From assembly GCA_005217565.1 (NCBI GenBank), contig SJCO01000001.1:1-64000 (forward strand): a DNA stretch of 64,000 nucleotides, given 5' to 3'. The translations under genes and the position numbers were made by a program. Below the pieces are notes generated by a model. It saw only the letters and a program-made list of their open reading frames with translations. It was not told the origin of the DNA and did not search any database. The DNA comes from Puteibacter caeruleilacunae. Lineage in GTDB: Bacteria > Bacteroidota > Bacteroidia > Bacteroidales > Prolixibacteraceae. Shown here in pieces: positions 1-8,059 of the stretch. Numbering within the stretch: position 1 is the first letter of the stretch; each line of letters begins with the position of its first letter.

Positions 1-242
1 GTAGACGAAACAGAACCTGTAGAAGCGTATTTCCCGTCGTATGATCCTAATCCGTTTTTGTAATCAGCAAGCGTGTTGAAATCGAATACAATGTCAGACT
101 CGTCTAAAGTCAAAGCGATTGTTGTGTTCAAATTTGCTGTAAGATTAATTGTTTTTGCATCTTGTCGTGCTACCTGTGCTGATGCTGACATTCCTACTAC
201 TGCTACTAATACTACTGCGATTAAAGTTCTTAAAGTTTTCAT
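1..242 (-). CDS. Secreted protein of unknown function, N-terminal part (runs off window edge)
   Basis: Reading the minus strand from the ATG at 242 gives a typical signal peptide (basic start, hydrophobic core, ending ASAQ) and then the same sequence, with few changes, as the complete 195-residue protein encoded at 5363-5950. Only about 80 residues are inside the window. I do not recognise the family; the mature part is rich in Asn, Thr, Asp and Lys, as in secreted beta-rich proteins. The upstream DNA is also shared with the second copy, so this is a gene duplication including its promoter region. The coding call rests on this paralogy. Confidence 0.8.
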   Translation of the reverse strand, partial: MKTLRTLIAVVLVAVVGMSASAQVARQDAKTINLTANLNTTIALTLDESDIVFDFNTLADYKNGLGSYDGKYASTGSVSS

Positions 243-619
243 GATATTTATTTTTTTAATTTTTTTCGTCGTTTACGCTTGAGGTAAATCGGCGTGCCAA
301 AAAGTGTAATATGCACAATATCAGTAGGTAATGTTATTTGTGTGGTTTGGCGGATATAATTATTGTTCTTCGAAAGTGAAGGGGGCGTGTATTGTGAAGG
401 AGAGTTTTGCTTTGTCGAGGTTGTAAACTCCTTGAAAATAAGAAGTATATGGAGAGGTGTTCGAAAATGAATATGTGTATTGTCAAAAACGAAGAGGGGA
501 TTTTTACAACTTATTTTATATATAGGAGGTTATTGATTGTAACAAAAAGGTGAGGTAGACCGTTGTATTTAAGAGATTTGGGGATATGGCAGGAACAGGA
601 TAACCTTTAACTTTTGAAC
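243..619. other. Divergent intergenic region, duplicated upstream of the paralog
   Basis: No gene is seen here. The part next to the minus-strand gene (about 243-500) shares blocks with 5951-6210. Examples are the stretch around TTCGAAAGTGAAGG (near 370 and near 6080) and the stretch around GTTCGAAAATGAATA (near 460 and near 6170). These blocks probably include the promoter and 5' leader of the two paralogous secreted-protein genes. Confidence 0.6.
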
Positions 620-1594
620 ATGAGCAAGACAAGATGGATGCTATGTGTGCTTGTATTGTTTTCGTTTAACACTCTGAAAGCACAGATCGTAATGCAGAAT
701 TGTGATGGTACCGGTATGCAAACCATAAGTACCGAGAATGATATAAAAATCGAAGCAGGTCAGTGTAAAATCATAACCTCCTCTGCGGGTAAGATGAAGA
801 CAAATATTGAGGTTTATGGTACATTAACAATTAATGATGATATTACTTTAAATGGTAATATCAAAGTTGATGGAGGTACCTTGACTATTAATAATGATAT
901 TACTGTCGTTGATACTGATGGAAATTTGGAGGTGCATAACAATTCACAGGTATTCATAAACAATGCAACTATCACTACTGGGGGGAAAATGGAGATAAAG
1001 GATGGAGGTGAGATAACTATGAGTGGCGCTACTTTTGAAAGTACCGGAAATGATGTAGTGATAGATGTGCAAGGCTTATTAGATATGAATAATCAAAGTG
1101 ATTTGATTGTCAAGAGTGGGAAAAAAGTGGAAATAAAATCAGGAGGTGAAATCACTTCAGATGGAACGGGTAATGAGATATTTGGCGAGGTAAAAGAAGA
1201 AGGAAGTTTGGGCGTGAAATTTTATAAGCCTACATCAAATAATAAATATTGGATAGATGATATTACTTGGACTGTTGATGGTCCTGATGAGGCGTGTGAA
1301 GGTGAAACTATTTCTATAACGGCTACATTGATAGGTAGTCCGAAAGGTGGAACACATTATCTGATGGTTTTTCAGGGATCTACAGAGCTTACTATAACTC
1401 CTAAAAATAGTAGTAAGATAAAAATTGGAGCATCCTCAACCTTTAGTGTTACTTTAATAGATGGTAGTCCTATAACGGTAGCAATAGGTCATGATAATAG
1501 CGGAAAGCGAGATTCTGAGAGGCTGCTGCTCACTGTTGTTTATCAAAATGTTACAACTAACGTGATCCAACCAATAAATGGAGAATCTGAGTAG
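620..1594 (+). CDS. Secreted beta-solenoid-like protein of unknown function
   Basis: A 324-residue protein with an N-terminal signal peptide ending near LKAQ. I chose the ATG at 620; a TTG two codons upstream is less likely. Residues about 50-190 consist of short, irregular repeats of hydrophobic/Gly/Asn/Asp strands such as GTLTINDDITLNGNI and GGKMEIKDGGEITMSG. This is the pattern of a right-handed beta-solenoid in which each turn carries a small polar loop. After about residue 200 comes a globular tail with an Ala-Cys-Glu-Gly-Glu-Thr motif. The convergent gene at 1643-2650 is a diverged paralog with the same order of solenoid and tail. The family is not recognised; a surface or adhesin-like role is only a guess. 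Confidence 0.75.
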   Translation: MSKTRWMLCVLVLFSFNTLKAQIVMQNCDGTGMQTISTENDIKIEAGQCKIITSSAGKMKTNIEVYGTLTINDDITLNGNIKVDGGTLTINNDITVVDTDGNLEVHNNSQVFINNATITTGGKMEIKDGGEITMSGATFESTGNDVVIDVQGLLDMNNQSDLIVKSGKKVEIKSGGEITSDGTGNEIFGEVKEEGSLGVKFYKPTSNNKYWIDDITWTVDGPDEACEGETISITATLIGSPKGGTHYLMVFQGSTELTITPKNSSKIKIGASSTFSVTLIDGSPITVAIGHDNSGKRDSERLLLTVVYQNVTTNVIQPINGESE

Positions 1595-1642
1595 GTTTAT
1601 TATTATTAGTTAAATGATTTATTATTGAAGTTTAAGAGATTT

Positions 1643-2650
1643 TTACAGTTTAATAATTGGATTGGTTTGTACTGAGGCATTGATTATGAGGTCTGTTAAT
1701 GGGATTTCTTGGTTGAATTGTTTCTTTTTAGTTTTTTTCTTTTTCTTTGTTGTAATAGTACCTCCAATTATTAGAAATAAAGGATTAGTGTCTGTAATTG
1801 ATGTGATAACAATATTGATTGGCATATTGAAATCATTTACTGTTGCAATTGTTTGATTATTTTGTTTTATACTCATTGATGTTATGGAGATAGAGTTTTT
1901 ATCAGCAGAACTAATATCATCCGTTATAAAGACTGTAATTGAAACTGTTTGGCCCAAGCAGGCGTTCTCGTCAATTGTGTATCTAAAAACATTGTCAATT
2001 ATACCACCTTCGTGTATATTATCAAAAAATAACTCCGGATCACCTTTTTTGAATTTTCCAAAGATACGATTACCAGTAAAATCGTGAACGATTTCACCTT
2101 CATTTTCGATGTAATCCTCAACATCTATCTTGCTTTGGTTTTCCATTTCTAGTTTTGCTTCTGGTTTAATCAAGATGTAATTGCTATTTCCGGATAAGGT
2201 AATTGAGGAATTATTTAACTGTAAAGTAGCATCTTTTTCTATTAGTATATGATCATTGATTTGATTGATGTCGGCATTGATTATTAATGTGGAATTTTCG
2301 CCAACTTTTATGTTTCCATCAATTGTCTCGAAATCTCCATTGATGATTATAGTTGCTCCTTCAAGTACGTCAATTCCCTTGCAGTAGTTTACAGTCCCAT
2401 TCAATGTGAGGATTGTTCCAGAACCTTTTACAACAATACTTCCAGATATCCTGTTGATGTCTTCATTTATTGTTTTTGAACCACTAAAGTGTTCAATCTT
2501 ATCGTAGTTTTTAGCAGGGAGGGAAGGACTTTCGCTCGTAATCTGAGTATTGCTTGTTGATAGATCATGATGAGAATTAGTCTTGGCAAAAGAACAAAAC
2601 TCTATTGAAATGAATATAATAAGTACAAGATATTTCACTTTCGATATCAT
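1643..2650 (-). CDS. Secreted beta-solenoid-like protein, paralog of the convergent neighbour
   Basis: A 335-residue protein with a signal peptide (hydrophobic stretch at residues 7-22, then FAKTNS). Residues about 60-185 form solenoid-like repeats (for example GTILTLNGTVNYCKGI, GATIIINGDFETIDGNI). A tail follows that aligns with the neighbour at 620-1594: both share a T-G-N-x-I-F-G motif at the end of the solenoid and an A-C-x-G-x-T-x-S-I-T motif in the tail. A poly-lysine run (KKKKKTKKK) sits near residue 305. The two genes converge with a 48-bp gap. The function is unknown. The base composition is AT-rich compared with the sugar-utilization genes downstream. Confidence 0.75.
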   Translation of the reverse strand: MISKVKYLVLIIFISIEFCSFAKTNSHHDLSTSNTQITSESPSLPAKNYDKIEHFSGSKTINEDINRISGSIVVKGSGTILTLNGTVNYCKGIDVLEGATIIINGDFETIDGNIKVGENSTLIINADINQINDHILIEKDATLQLNNSSITLSGNSNYILIKPEAKLEMENQSKIDVEDYIENEGEIVHDFTGNRIFGKFKKGDPELFFDNIHEGGIIDNVFRYTIDENACLGQTVSITVFITDDISSADKNSISITSMSIKQNNQTIATVNDFNMPINIVITSITDTNPLFLIIGGTITTKKKKKTKKKQFNQEIPLTDLIINASVQTNPIIKL

Positions 2651-3763
2651 AGGAAGAGTGGTTGATTTTAATTTGGTTGATTCTAGTAATTCATCGTTTA
2701 ATGATAAATAATATTTGAGACGAAGAGTAGTTACGTGCTTCTCTTTCTTTGTGAACCAATCTCTATCTTGGAAATATCTACAATAGGTTGCGTAATCATC
2801 GTTGTTGCTATTTTACATTTTTTGAGATATGCAAGGTATAAAAAAACGATAAAAGGATTGCAGTTCAATCTATTATTAATATAAGATTTAACATCTTTTA
2901 TTGGTGGTACATCCTGTGTAATTGTACTGTATCGTATGTGTGGATGCTTTACTTGAGTTAGGATACAAGAAAGAGGCTGCAGCCCCATGCAACCTCTTTT
3001 TTGTTTGCCCAGCAGGCAAACAACTCTAGGGAACTGAAAGAGGTTCCTGTCGCCCCTCCAACGGGAAGACAATGTGAAAGCAAGGGCGCCACTGGCAACG
3101 TTGGGGTCTGAAGGAAGCTTTAGCAAGTTGTTGGAACATAGCGAAAGCAAACCGAAACTGGCGAGGAAACAAGGATGAGCTTGCGAAAAATGGCGAAGTC
3201 CTATAGTTGGACAATATTGCTCCTCGTTTAAACGGATGGCTTCAATAACAAGATTGTTGGCTTAACTGGGGAAACCTGTAATACCCCGATGGAGTATACC
3301 TTATTCAAGTTTGAGGACAAGATAAGGTTAGGATTGCAGGTGGCAGACGATTCCGTAGTAGTGATTAACTCTGAGCCGATGAAAGCTGGTAACAGACTGG
3401 AGGATAAAACTCGGAGGACATGATGCAGACTGGCGCAAAGTTAGTTATCATGAGATATTCAGGTCAAAAGCCTGTCTATGATGCGAAGGGATGAAGTATA
3501 AATTAAAGGCTATAAGATGAAAGAGCCTTACGGAGTAAGTAAAGATAATTTTCCCTGAGATGGGAAAGGGAATTTCTGTACAGTCGGCTAGGGGTCGGCA
3601 GTAATGATAATCCGTATATGACTAAGTAGATGTGGAAAAAAAATATAGAAGTGGGTAGATTGCCTTTGAGCTAGATACGCCCACTTCACACATCGAATAA
3701 AGGTCAGCTCCGATAAGAAGCAATCATATTTATATTCTTGCAATAAAAGAAAGGGAAAAAAAA

Positions 3764-5077
3764 ATGCGCAAATGGTACAGTCTAATAGATAAGGTGTACT
3801 CTTCAAAGAACTTGCATCAATCCTATAAGCTGGTTCGTCGTAATAATGGCGCTCCGGGAGTAGATGGTGTGAGTGTAAAAGACTATGGAGAAAACCTATC
3901 CAACAGACTGAACCAATTATCGGTGAAGCTAAAAGAGGGAGCATATACCCCTCAGAATGTACGCAGAGTAATGATTCCTAAGGCTGATGGAGGAGAACGA
4001 CCATTGGGTATCCCCACGGTTGAAGACCGTGTGGTGCAACAGGCGATAGTAAATATACTAGAACCTATCTTCGAGCCGACATTTCACAATAATAGCTTTG
4101 GCTATCGCAAAGGAAGGTCTTGTCACCATGCAGTGGCAAAAGCAGAAGATTTGATGCAACAAGGTTACACCTCAGTCTTGGATATGGATTTATCCAAATG
4201 CTTTGATACACTCTCTCATGAAATTATTCTAAAATGTTTGAATGTACGCATAAGTGATGGCAAACTTTTAAAGTTGATAAAGGGCTTTCTGAAATCGGGC
4301 GTAATGTACCATGGTAAATCAGAAGCAACCGATATTGGCAGTCCACAAGGTGGAGTGATATCGCCACTACTAATGAATATCTATCTAAATCACTTTGACC
4401 ACTATATGAGAAGGAACGGAGTTCCTTTAGTCAGGTATGCTGATGATATTCTGTTGTTTGCTCCACACAGGCAAGAGCTTGGACGCATTCGCAAATTGGC
4501 TTTTGACTATTTGGAGGGAACATTGGAACTGAAGATAAACCAAGAAAAGACAAAGCTTAGGGAATTTACCACAGGGATTGAATATCTTGGATTTATAATT
4601 ACTCCCAGAATGATATGCATACATCCTAAACGCATAAAGAGCTTTAAGAACAAAGTCAGGGCTTTAACTAAACGTACCGGAGGTGGAAATCTTGCGGATA
4701 AAATCCAAGATCTAAATCCTCTTTTACGAGGTTGGACAAACTATTTCAGGCTAGCTAAGTGTAATTCTACATTTCTCTCTCTAATGAAATGGATACGCAG
4801 ACGTCTTAGAATGTGTAAGATGCGGGAATGGAAGCGAAGCAAAGCACTACATCGTGCAATGCGTCGACGTGGTTATAAGGGATACATTGAAAAGATTTCT
4901 ATGCGCCGCTGGCGAAATGCAGGCTGTGGATATGTACATTATGCTTTACCGAACAAATCCTTTGATGAACTGGGGCTTTTCGATATGGGGAAAGTCCAAT
5001 GTAATCTATTGCACCTGTTTAAACAGGATAAATTTATGCATGAGCCGTATACGAGGTCCGTACGTACGGTTCTGTGA
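3764..5077 (+). CDS. ltrA: Group II intron reverse transcriptase/maturase
   Basis: A 437-residue LtrA-type protein that reverse-transcribes and helps splice its host intron. Residues about 20-290 are the reverse transcriptase: conserved blocks include NNGAPGVDGV, IPKADGGERPLGIPT, the D-M-D-L-S-K-C-F-D motif, SPQGGVISPLL and the catalytic YADD box at 225-228. Residues about 300-400 are the maturase (X) domain with the hallmark LLRGWTNYF. No H-N-H endonuclease domain follows, so the protein resembles the En-lacking bacterial classes. The last 12 residues are encoded by domain V itself, because the stop codon (5075-5077) lies just past that hairpin. Start: ATG after an A-rich leader with GAAAGGG. 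Confidence 0.95.
   Translation: MRKWYSLIDKVYSSKNLHQSYKLVRRNNGAPGVDGVSVKDYGENLSNRLNQLSVKLKEGAYTPQNVRRVMIPKADGGERPLGIPTVEDRVVQQAIVNILEPIFEPTFHNNSFGYRKGRSCHHAVAKAEDLMQQGYTSVLDMDLSKCFDTLSHEIILKCLNVRISDGKLLKLIKGFLKSGVMYHGKSEATDIGSPQGGVISPLLMNIYLNHFDHYMRRNGVPLVRYADDILLFAPHRQELGRIRKLAFDYLEGTLELKINQEKTKLREFTTGIEYLGFIITPRMICIHPKRIKSFKNKVRALTKRTGGGNLADKIQDLNPLLRGWTNYFRLAKCNSTFLSLMKWIRRRLRMCKMREWKRSKALHRAMRRRGYKGYIEKISMRRWRNAGCGYVHYALPNKSFDELGLFDMGKVQCNLLHLFKQDKFMHEPYTRSVRTVL
5042..5072 (+). ncRNA. Group II intron domain V (catalytic hairpin)
   Basis: The segment starts GAGCCGTAT and ends ACGTACGGTTC. The two arms pair to form the short, highly conserved domain V hairpin, including the 5' AGC-type catalytic triad and the CG pairs next to it. 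It is about 31 nt, close to the usual 34. It overlaps the 3' end of the maturase gene. Confidence 0.85.
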
Positions 5078-5257
5078 GAGGAACGAAGGCGGAAAATTTT
5101 ATTTCCACCTTCTACCTACTCGTTAATTAATCATGCTAAAATAAGAAACCCAATTAAGCCCTGATTTTAGTCTGACCGTATTGCTTTTATTTCTAATATG
5201 CTGTACTCTTTATTCGTTCTTTAAATTGAAAGTTCTGTTTAGTCCAAGTTGTTTGAA

Positions 5258-5362
5258 TTAGACGCTGTCAGGTTTTGCAAACGCTGACAGATCTTTATGT
5301 TCTTGGCATTCTAACGATCCCTTTTCCCGTCTTCCGTTTTCCATTTTCCGTAAGGCGAAGCC
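5258..5362. repeat. Dispersed intergenic repeat, copy 1 (hairpin plus purine/pyrimidine tract)
   Basis: A roughly 100-bp element immediately downstream of the minus-strand gene ending at 5363. It carries inverted arms CTGTCAG (5265-5271) and CTGACAG (5284-5290), then CATTCTAACGATCC, a pyrimidine-rich CCGTTTTCCATTTTCCG tract, and AAGGCGAAGCC next to the stop codon. A clearly homologous copy lies at 29950-30056, and a more diverged copy at 48923-49080. Confidence 0.75.
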
Positions 5363-5950
5363 TTATAGTATTTCTCTAGCAGTGAACTCAACGTCTGTAT
5401 TGTATGTACCTTTTTTAAGATCTTGCTCGAAGATTGATTTACCGTTCATTCCGTTTCCTTTTGTTCCCATTTCCCAGTAGATTTTGAAACCGTTGGTGTC
5501 GTGATCACCAGCGTTCATGTTTGAACCGTCATGTCCTAAGATCACCTGCTCAGATTTGCTTAATGCGATAGTTGAATTGTCTGCGTAGTTTTTGATACCG
5601 TTTGATCCTTCAAATTTTGCTGTTAAACCTACGTTGTTTAAAGGCATTTTGTCTTTACCATTCGCGTGTTTGAAATCTTTAGTTGCTTTGAAGTAAAGGT
5701 TCCAGTTGTTAGTAGATGATACAGATCCTGTTGATACGTATGCACCTTCGTATGATCCTAAGCCTTGTTTGTAGTCTGCAAGGGTATTGAAGTCGAATAC
5801 GATGTCTCCACTCATATTAAGAGCGATTGTTGTTTTCAAATTTGCTGTAAGATTAATTGTTTTTGCATCTTGTCGTGCTACCTGAGCTGATGCCGACATT
5901 CCTACTACTGCTACTAATACTACTGCGATTAAAGTTCTTAAAGTTTTCAT
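5363..5950 (-). CDS. Secreted protein of unknown function (complete paralog)
   Basis: A 195-residue protein with a signal peptide (MKTLRTLIAV start, ending MSASAQ) and a mature part of about 172 residues rich in Asn, Lys, Thr and Asp. No catalytic motif or membrane segment is visible after the signal. Predicted beta-strand/turn alternation (for example NNWNLYFKATKDF) would fit a secreted beta-sandwich. Its closest relative in view is the truncated gene at 1-242. The gene lies just downstream of the group II intron and is bounded by a dispersed repeat at its 3' end. Family not recognised; a surface or fimbria-like structural role is possible but unsupported. Confidence 0.85.
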   Translation of the reverse strand: MKTLRTLIAVVLVAVVGMSASAQVARQDAKTINLTANLKTTIALNMSGDIVFDFNTLADYKQGLGSYEGAYVSTGSVSSTNNWNLYFKATKDFKHANGKDKMPLNNVGLTAKFEGSNGIKNYADNSTIALSKSEQVILGHDGSNMNAGDHDTNGFKIYWEMGTKGNGMNGKSIFEQDLKKGTYNTDVEFTAREIL

Positions 5951-6424
5951 GATATTTAATTTTTTAATTTTTTTTTCGTCGTTTACGCTTAGAGTAAATC
6001 AATCGGTGTGCCAAAAATTGTAAGTGTCATGTATTCAGAGTGATAGGGTTTTTGGGTTCCCAAAGATAGAATACTTGAATCTTCGAAAGTGAAGGGTATC
6101 TTTTGTCAATTAGGCAAAGTTGGAATGAAGTAGTGTGAAACATTCAGAAAATAAGGTTGTTATGAAGTGGTGTTCGAAAATGAATAGTACGATTGCAAAA
6201 ATGAAGAGGTGATGAAAAAATACTTTTTATTTGTGTTGAGTGTAGTCTTTCATTGAAGAACCGGGTAATTTACGTTCAAAGGTGGTCCAATGGGTGGTCC
6301 AATAGGTGGTCAAAAAGTGTTATCAAAAAGATAAAAGGGTCAAAAGCATCGTATATTGGTAGCCTTTCCATCCTCCGTTTTTCCTTCTTCCATTTTATTT
6401 CTCTTTGTTTTTGGTTTTAAAAAA
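5951..6424. other. Intergenic region between secreted protein gene and ArsR operon
   Basis: No gene is seen. The first 260 bp repeat the upstream region of the paralog at 1-242. Near 6286-6315 there is a short tandem repeat of GGTGGTCCAAT-type units. At about 6370-6400 a pyrimidine tract (CCGTTTTTCCTTCTTCC) resembles the tract in the dispersed repeats described elsewhere. Confidence 0.5.
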
Positions 6425-6448
6425 CTATTTGGTAAATTCGCCAAATAG
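6425..6448. promoter_or_regulatory. Putative ArsR-family operator, site 1 (perfect inverted repeat)
   Basis: CTATTTGG (6425-6432) and CCAAATAG (6441-6448) form a perfect 8-bp inverted repeat with an 8-bp spacer, 14 bp before the ArsR-family start codon. A near-identical repeat with the same spacing lies before the next gene. This arrangement is typical of an autoregulated ArsR/SmtB repressor; binding is inferred. Confidence 0.75.
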
Positions 6449-6462
6449 AAATTAAAAGTATT

Positions 6463-6756
6463 ATGAACAAGGAAATTGAAAAAGAGTTTTTAGAAAAGGC
6501 TGAGATATTTAAAGCATTATCTCACCCTACGCGACTGTTTATAATACATGCCGTAAAAGACGAAAGTATGTCAGTGAAGGAACTCACAGAATTAGTGGGT
6601 GTCGATATCTCTACAATGTCCAAACATCTTGATATTCTTAAGCGGAATAGAATTATTGAGGGGCAAAAGGTGAAAAACTTTATTTACTACAAATTAGCTA
6701 TTCCTTGTGTACTTGAATTTATGAACTGCGCAGTTAAAATAATCAATAAGCGATAA
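6463..6756 (+). CDS. ArsR/SmtB-family winged-helix repressor
   Basis: A 97-residue protein with the compact ArsR fold. FKALSHPTRLFIIHAV is the classic first helix pair, SVKELTELVGVDISTMSKHLDILKRNRII is the winged helix-turn-helix, and the wing ends with IYYKL. Two cysteines near the C-terminus (about residues 82 and 90) could sense a thiol-reactive or persulfide signal. This is inference, based on known thiol-sensing ArsR proteins (BigR/SqrR) that control rhodanese and TauE/SafE genes like those downstream. Matching inverted repeats precede this gene and the following one, so it probably controls itself and the operon. Confidence 0.9.
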   Translation: MNKEIEKEFLEKAEIFKALSHPTRLFIIHAVKDESMSVKELTELVGVDISTMSKHLDILKRNRIIEGQKVKNFIYYKLAIPCVLEFMNCAVKIINKR

Positions 6757-6771
6757 AAATTTTTTATAAAA

Positions 6772-6795
6772 CAATTTGGCAATTTGACCAAATAG
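6772..6795. promoter_or_regulatory. Putative ArsR-family operator, site 2
   Basis: CAATTTGG (6772-6779) and CCAAATAG (6788-6795) repeat the half-sites of the operator at 6425-6448 with the same 8-bp spacer, 14 bp before the cytochrome start codon. This suggests an internal promoter under the same repressor. Confidence 0.7.
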
Positions 6796-6809
6796 GAAAT
6801 AATCAAAAA

Positions 6810-7649
6810 ATGAACAGACGTAATGCAATAAAGCTGGCTGTAGGAGCCTCAGCTGCAGGAGTAGCAGGTGTGGTAACTTTAACTACAGCCTTTAAACCCA
6901 AAAAAACAGCTGCAGTAGAGCCTAAAAAGATCGAATTAGGAGAGTCGGCAAGTCAGTGGAAGTATGCTCAGTTAAATCCTGCAGCTTCAGCTGATGTTGC
7001 TTATAGCAATTATAAAATTGGCAGTTGTATGTATGGTGTTAGTAGCAGTATTATTAGTCAGCTGGCAGAAAAAATTGGAGAGCCATATGCATCTTTCCCA
7101 ATTCATATGATGAAGTATGGACATGGTGGTATTGGTGGAGCAGGCACAGTTTGTGGAACGCTAAACGGGGCAGCAGCTGTGATTGGTTTGTTAATTGAGG
7201 AAAAACAAATCAGAGATGTGCTGATTGCCGAATTGTTTCATTGGTACGAAACCACTCTATTTCCATCTTTCAAACCTCAGGAGGCTGTTTATGACTATGC
7301 TCCTCCAAAATCAATTTCTAAATCAGTGCTTTGTCATGCTTCAACTACCAGATGGGGTAAACTAGCTGGATTTAGAATTGATAGCAATGAGCGCAAAGAA
7401 CGCTGTCGCCGATTGACAGCAGATGTTGCTGCAAAAACGGTCGAAATACTAAATGAATACTTTCATCATGGATATACTACAGTACATCAGAATAATGAAA
7501 CGGTAAATGAATGTATGGCTTGTCATGGCAGCAAAGGTAAGCTGGCCAATACAACAGGAAAAATGACCTGTACTTCATGTCATGATAAAACGGTTGGACA
7601 TAAACTGTTTGGTGATGTTCACTATAAGTATATGGATAAAAGGAAATAA
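6810..7649 (+). CDS. Split-Soret-type c cytochrome / C_GCAxxG_C_C family redox protein
   Basis: A 279-residue exported protein. It starts MNRRNAIKLAVGASAAG, a twin-arginine-like signal. Residues about 65-145 contain the C_GCAxxG_C_C-type region: a Cys-Met-Tyr-Gly early motif, then GGIGGAGTVCGTLNGAAAVIGLL. The C-terminal part has two CxxCH haem-attachment motifs, CMACH at 235-239 and CTSCH at 254-258. This architecture matches split-Soret cytochromes c known from sulfate reducers. It lies in an operon with a rhodanese and a TauE/SafE permease, which points to periplasmic sulfur-compound or electron-transfer chemistry; the substrate is unknown. Confidence 0.85.
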   Translation: MNRRNAIKLAVGASAAGVAGVVTLTTAFKPKKTAAVEPKKIELGESASQWKYAQLNPAASADVAYSNYKIGSCMYGVSSSIISQLAEKIGEPYASFPIHMMKYGHGGIGGAGTVCGTLNGAAAVIGLLIEEKQIRDVLIAELFHWYETTLFPSFKPQEAVYDYAPPKSISKSVLCHASTTRWGKLAGFRIDSNERKERCRRLTADVAAKTVEILNEYFHHGYTTVHQNNETVNECMACHGSKGKLANTTGKMTCTSCHDKTVGHKLFGDVHYKYMDKRK

Positions 7650-7666
7650 CATTAATACGCTGGAAA

Positions 7667-8056
7667 ATGAATAATTTAGACAATGTAATTGAGGAAATGG
7701 ATTTTCAATATTTTGGAACAGGTCAGCATAAAATAGAGCCAGAGCAATTCCTTACCAAAGAGAATACTGTTTTTCTTGACGTTAGAGCAAAAGAAGAAAC
7801 CGAAACTGTGAAGTTTAATCTTGAACATCATTGTGAGGTGTTGGAAATACCAACAGATGAAGTTCCTGCGAGAATTAATGAAATTCCTAAGGTTAAATTG
7901 ATTGGCGTTTTCTGTTCTGCAGGAGTGCGTGCAGCAATCATCTTTACCTTTCTGAGAAGTAAAGGATATCAGCATGTTAAAATAATTCCAGGAGGATATC
8001 CTCCATTGATGCAGGCGATCATGCCTGGAAAACTTTACAAACAATTGAATAAATAA
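7667..8056 (+). CDS. Rhodanese-like domain protein
   Basis: A 129-residue single-domain rhodanese, likely cytoplasmic because no signal is present. Visible features are the FLDVRAKEE motif near residue 38 (the CH2A-like start), the active-site cysteine in V-F-C-S-A-G-V-R-A (Cys83), and a C-terminal GGYPPLMQA segment. Rhodaneses pass sulfane sulfur through a cysteine persulfide. The start lies 17 bp after the cytochrome gene and the stop 3 bp before the TauE gene, so the three are co-transcribed. The active loop is C-S-A-G-V-R, the usual six-residue length for sulfur transfer. Confidence 0.9.
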   Translation: MNNLDNVIEEMDFQYFGTGQHKIEPEQFLTKENTVFLDVRAKEETETVKFNLEHHCEVLEIPTDEVPARINEIPKVKLIGVFCSAGVRAAIIFTFLRSKGYQHVKIIPGGYPPLMQAIMPGKLYKQLNK

Positions 8057-8059
8057 AAA

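Larger units (their letters stand above)
2938..5131 (+). mobile_element. Group II intron with encoded reverse transcriptase (ends approximate)
   Basis: The RNA begins most plausibly at GTGTGG (2938), matching the GUGYG rule for group II introns. It contains the structured non-coding part of domains I-III (about 2940-3700), an intron-encoded protein in domain IV (3764-5077), a domain V hairpin (5042-5072) and a domain VI stem (arms near 5084-5094 and 5103-5113) followed by TACCTACTCG. The exact 3' end is uncertain: several A-T dinucleotides between 5121 and 5131 could end the intron. It sits between two minus-strand genes and is transcribed opposite to them. Boundaries were inferred by eye, not by a covariance model. 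Confidence 0.8.

Noticed and set aside
73-282. Small plus-strand open frame across the start of the first secreted-protein gene
   Set aside because: It is the reverse-complement shadow of the signal-peptide region of the minus-strand gene at 1-242, which has a clear paralog.
2731-3214. Minus-strand open frames through the 5' part of the intron
   Set aside because: They read through the structured RNA of the group II intron and show no protein-like pattern; the part before 2938 is only discussed as a possible split frame.
3588-3944. Minus-strand frame of 118 residues overlapping the intron protein
   Set aside because: It overlaps intron RNA and the reverse transcriptase gene and has no family features.
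4854-5126. Plus-strand 90-residue frame in the 3' part of the intron
   Set aside because: It is a different frame of the maturase gene and the domain V/VI RNA.
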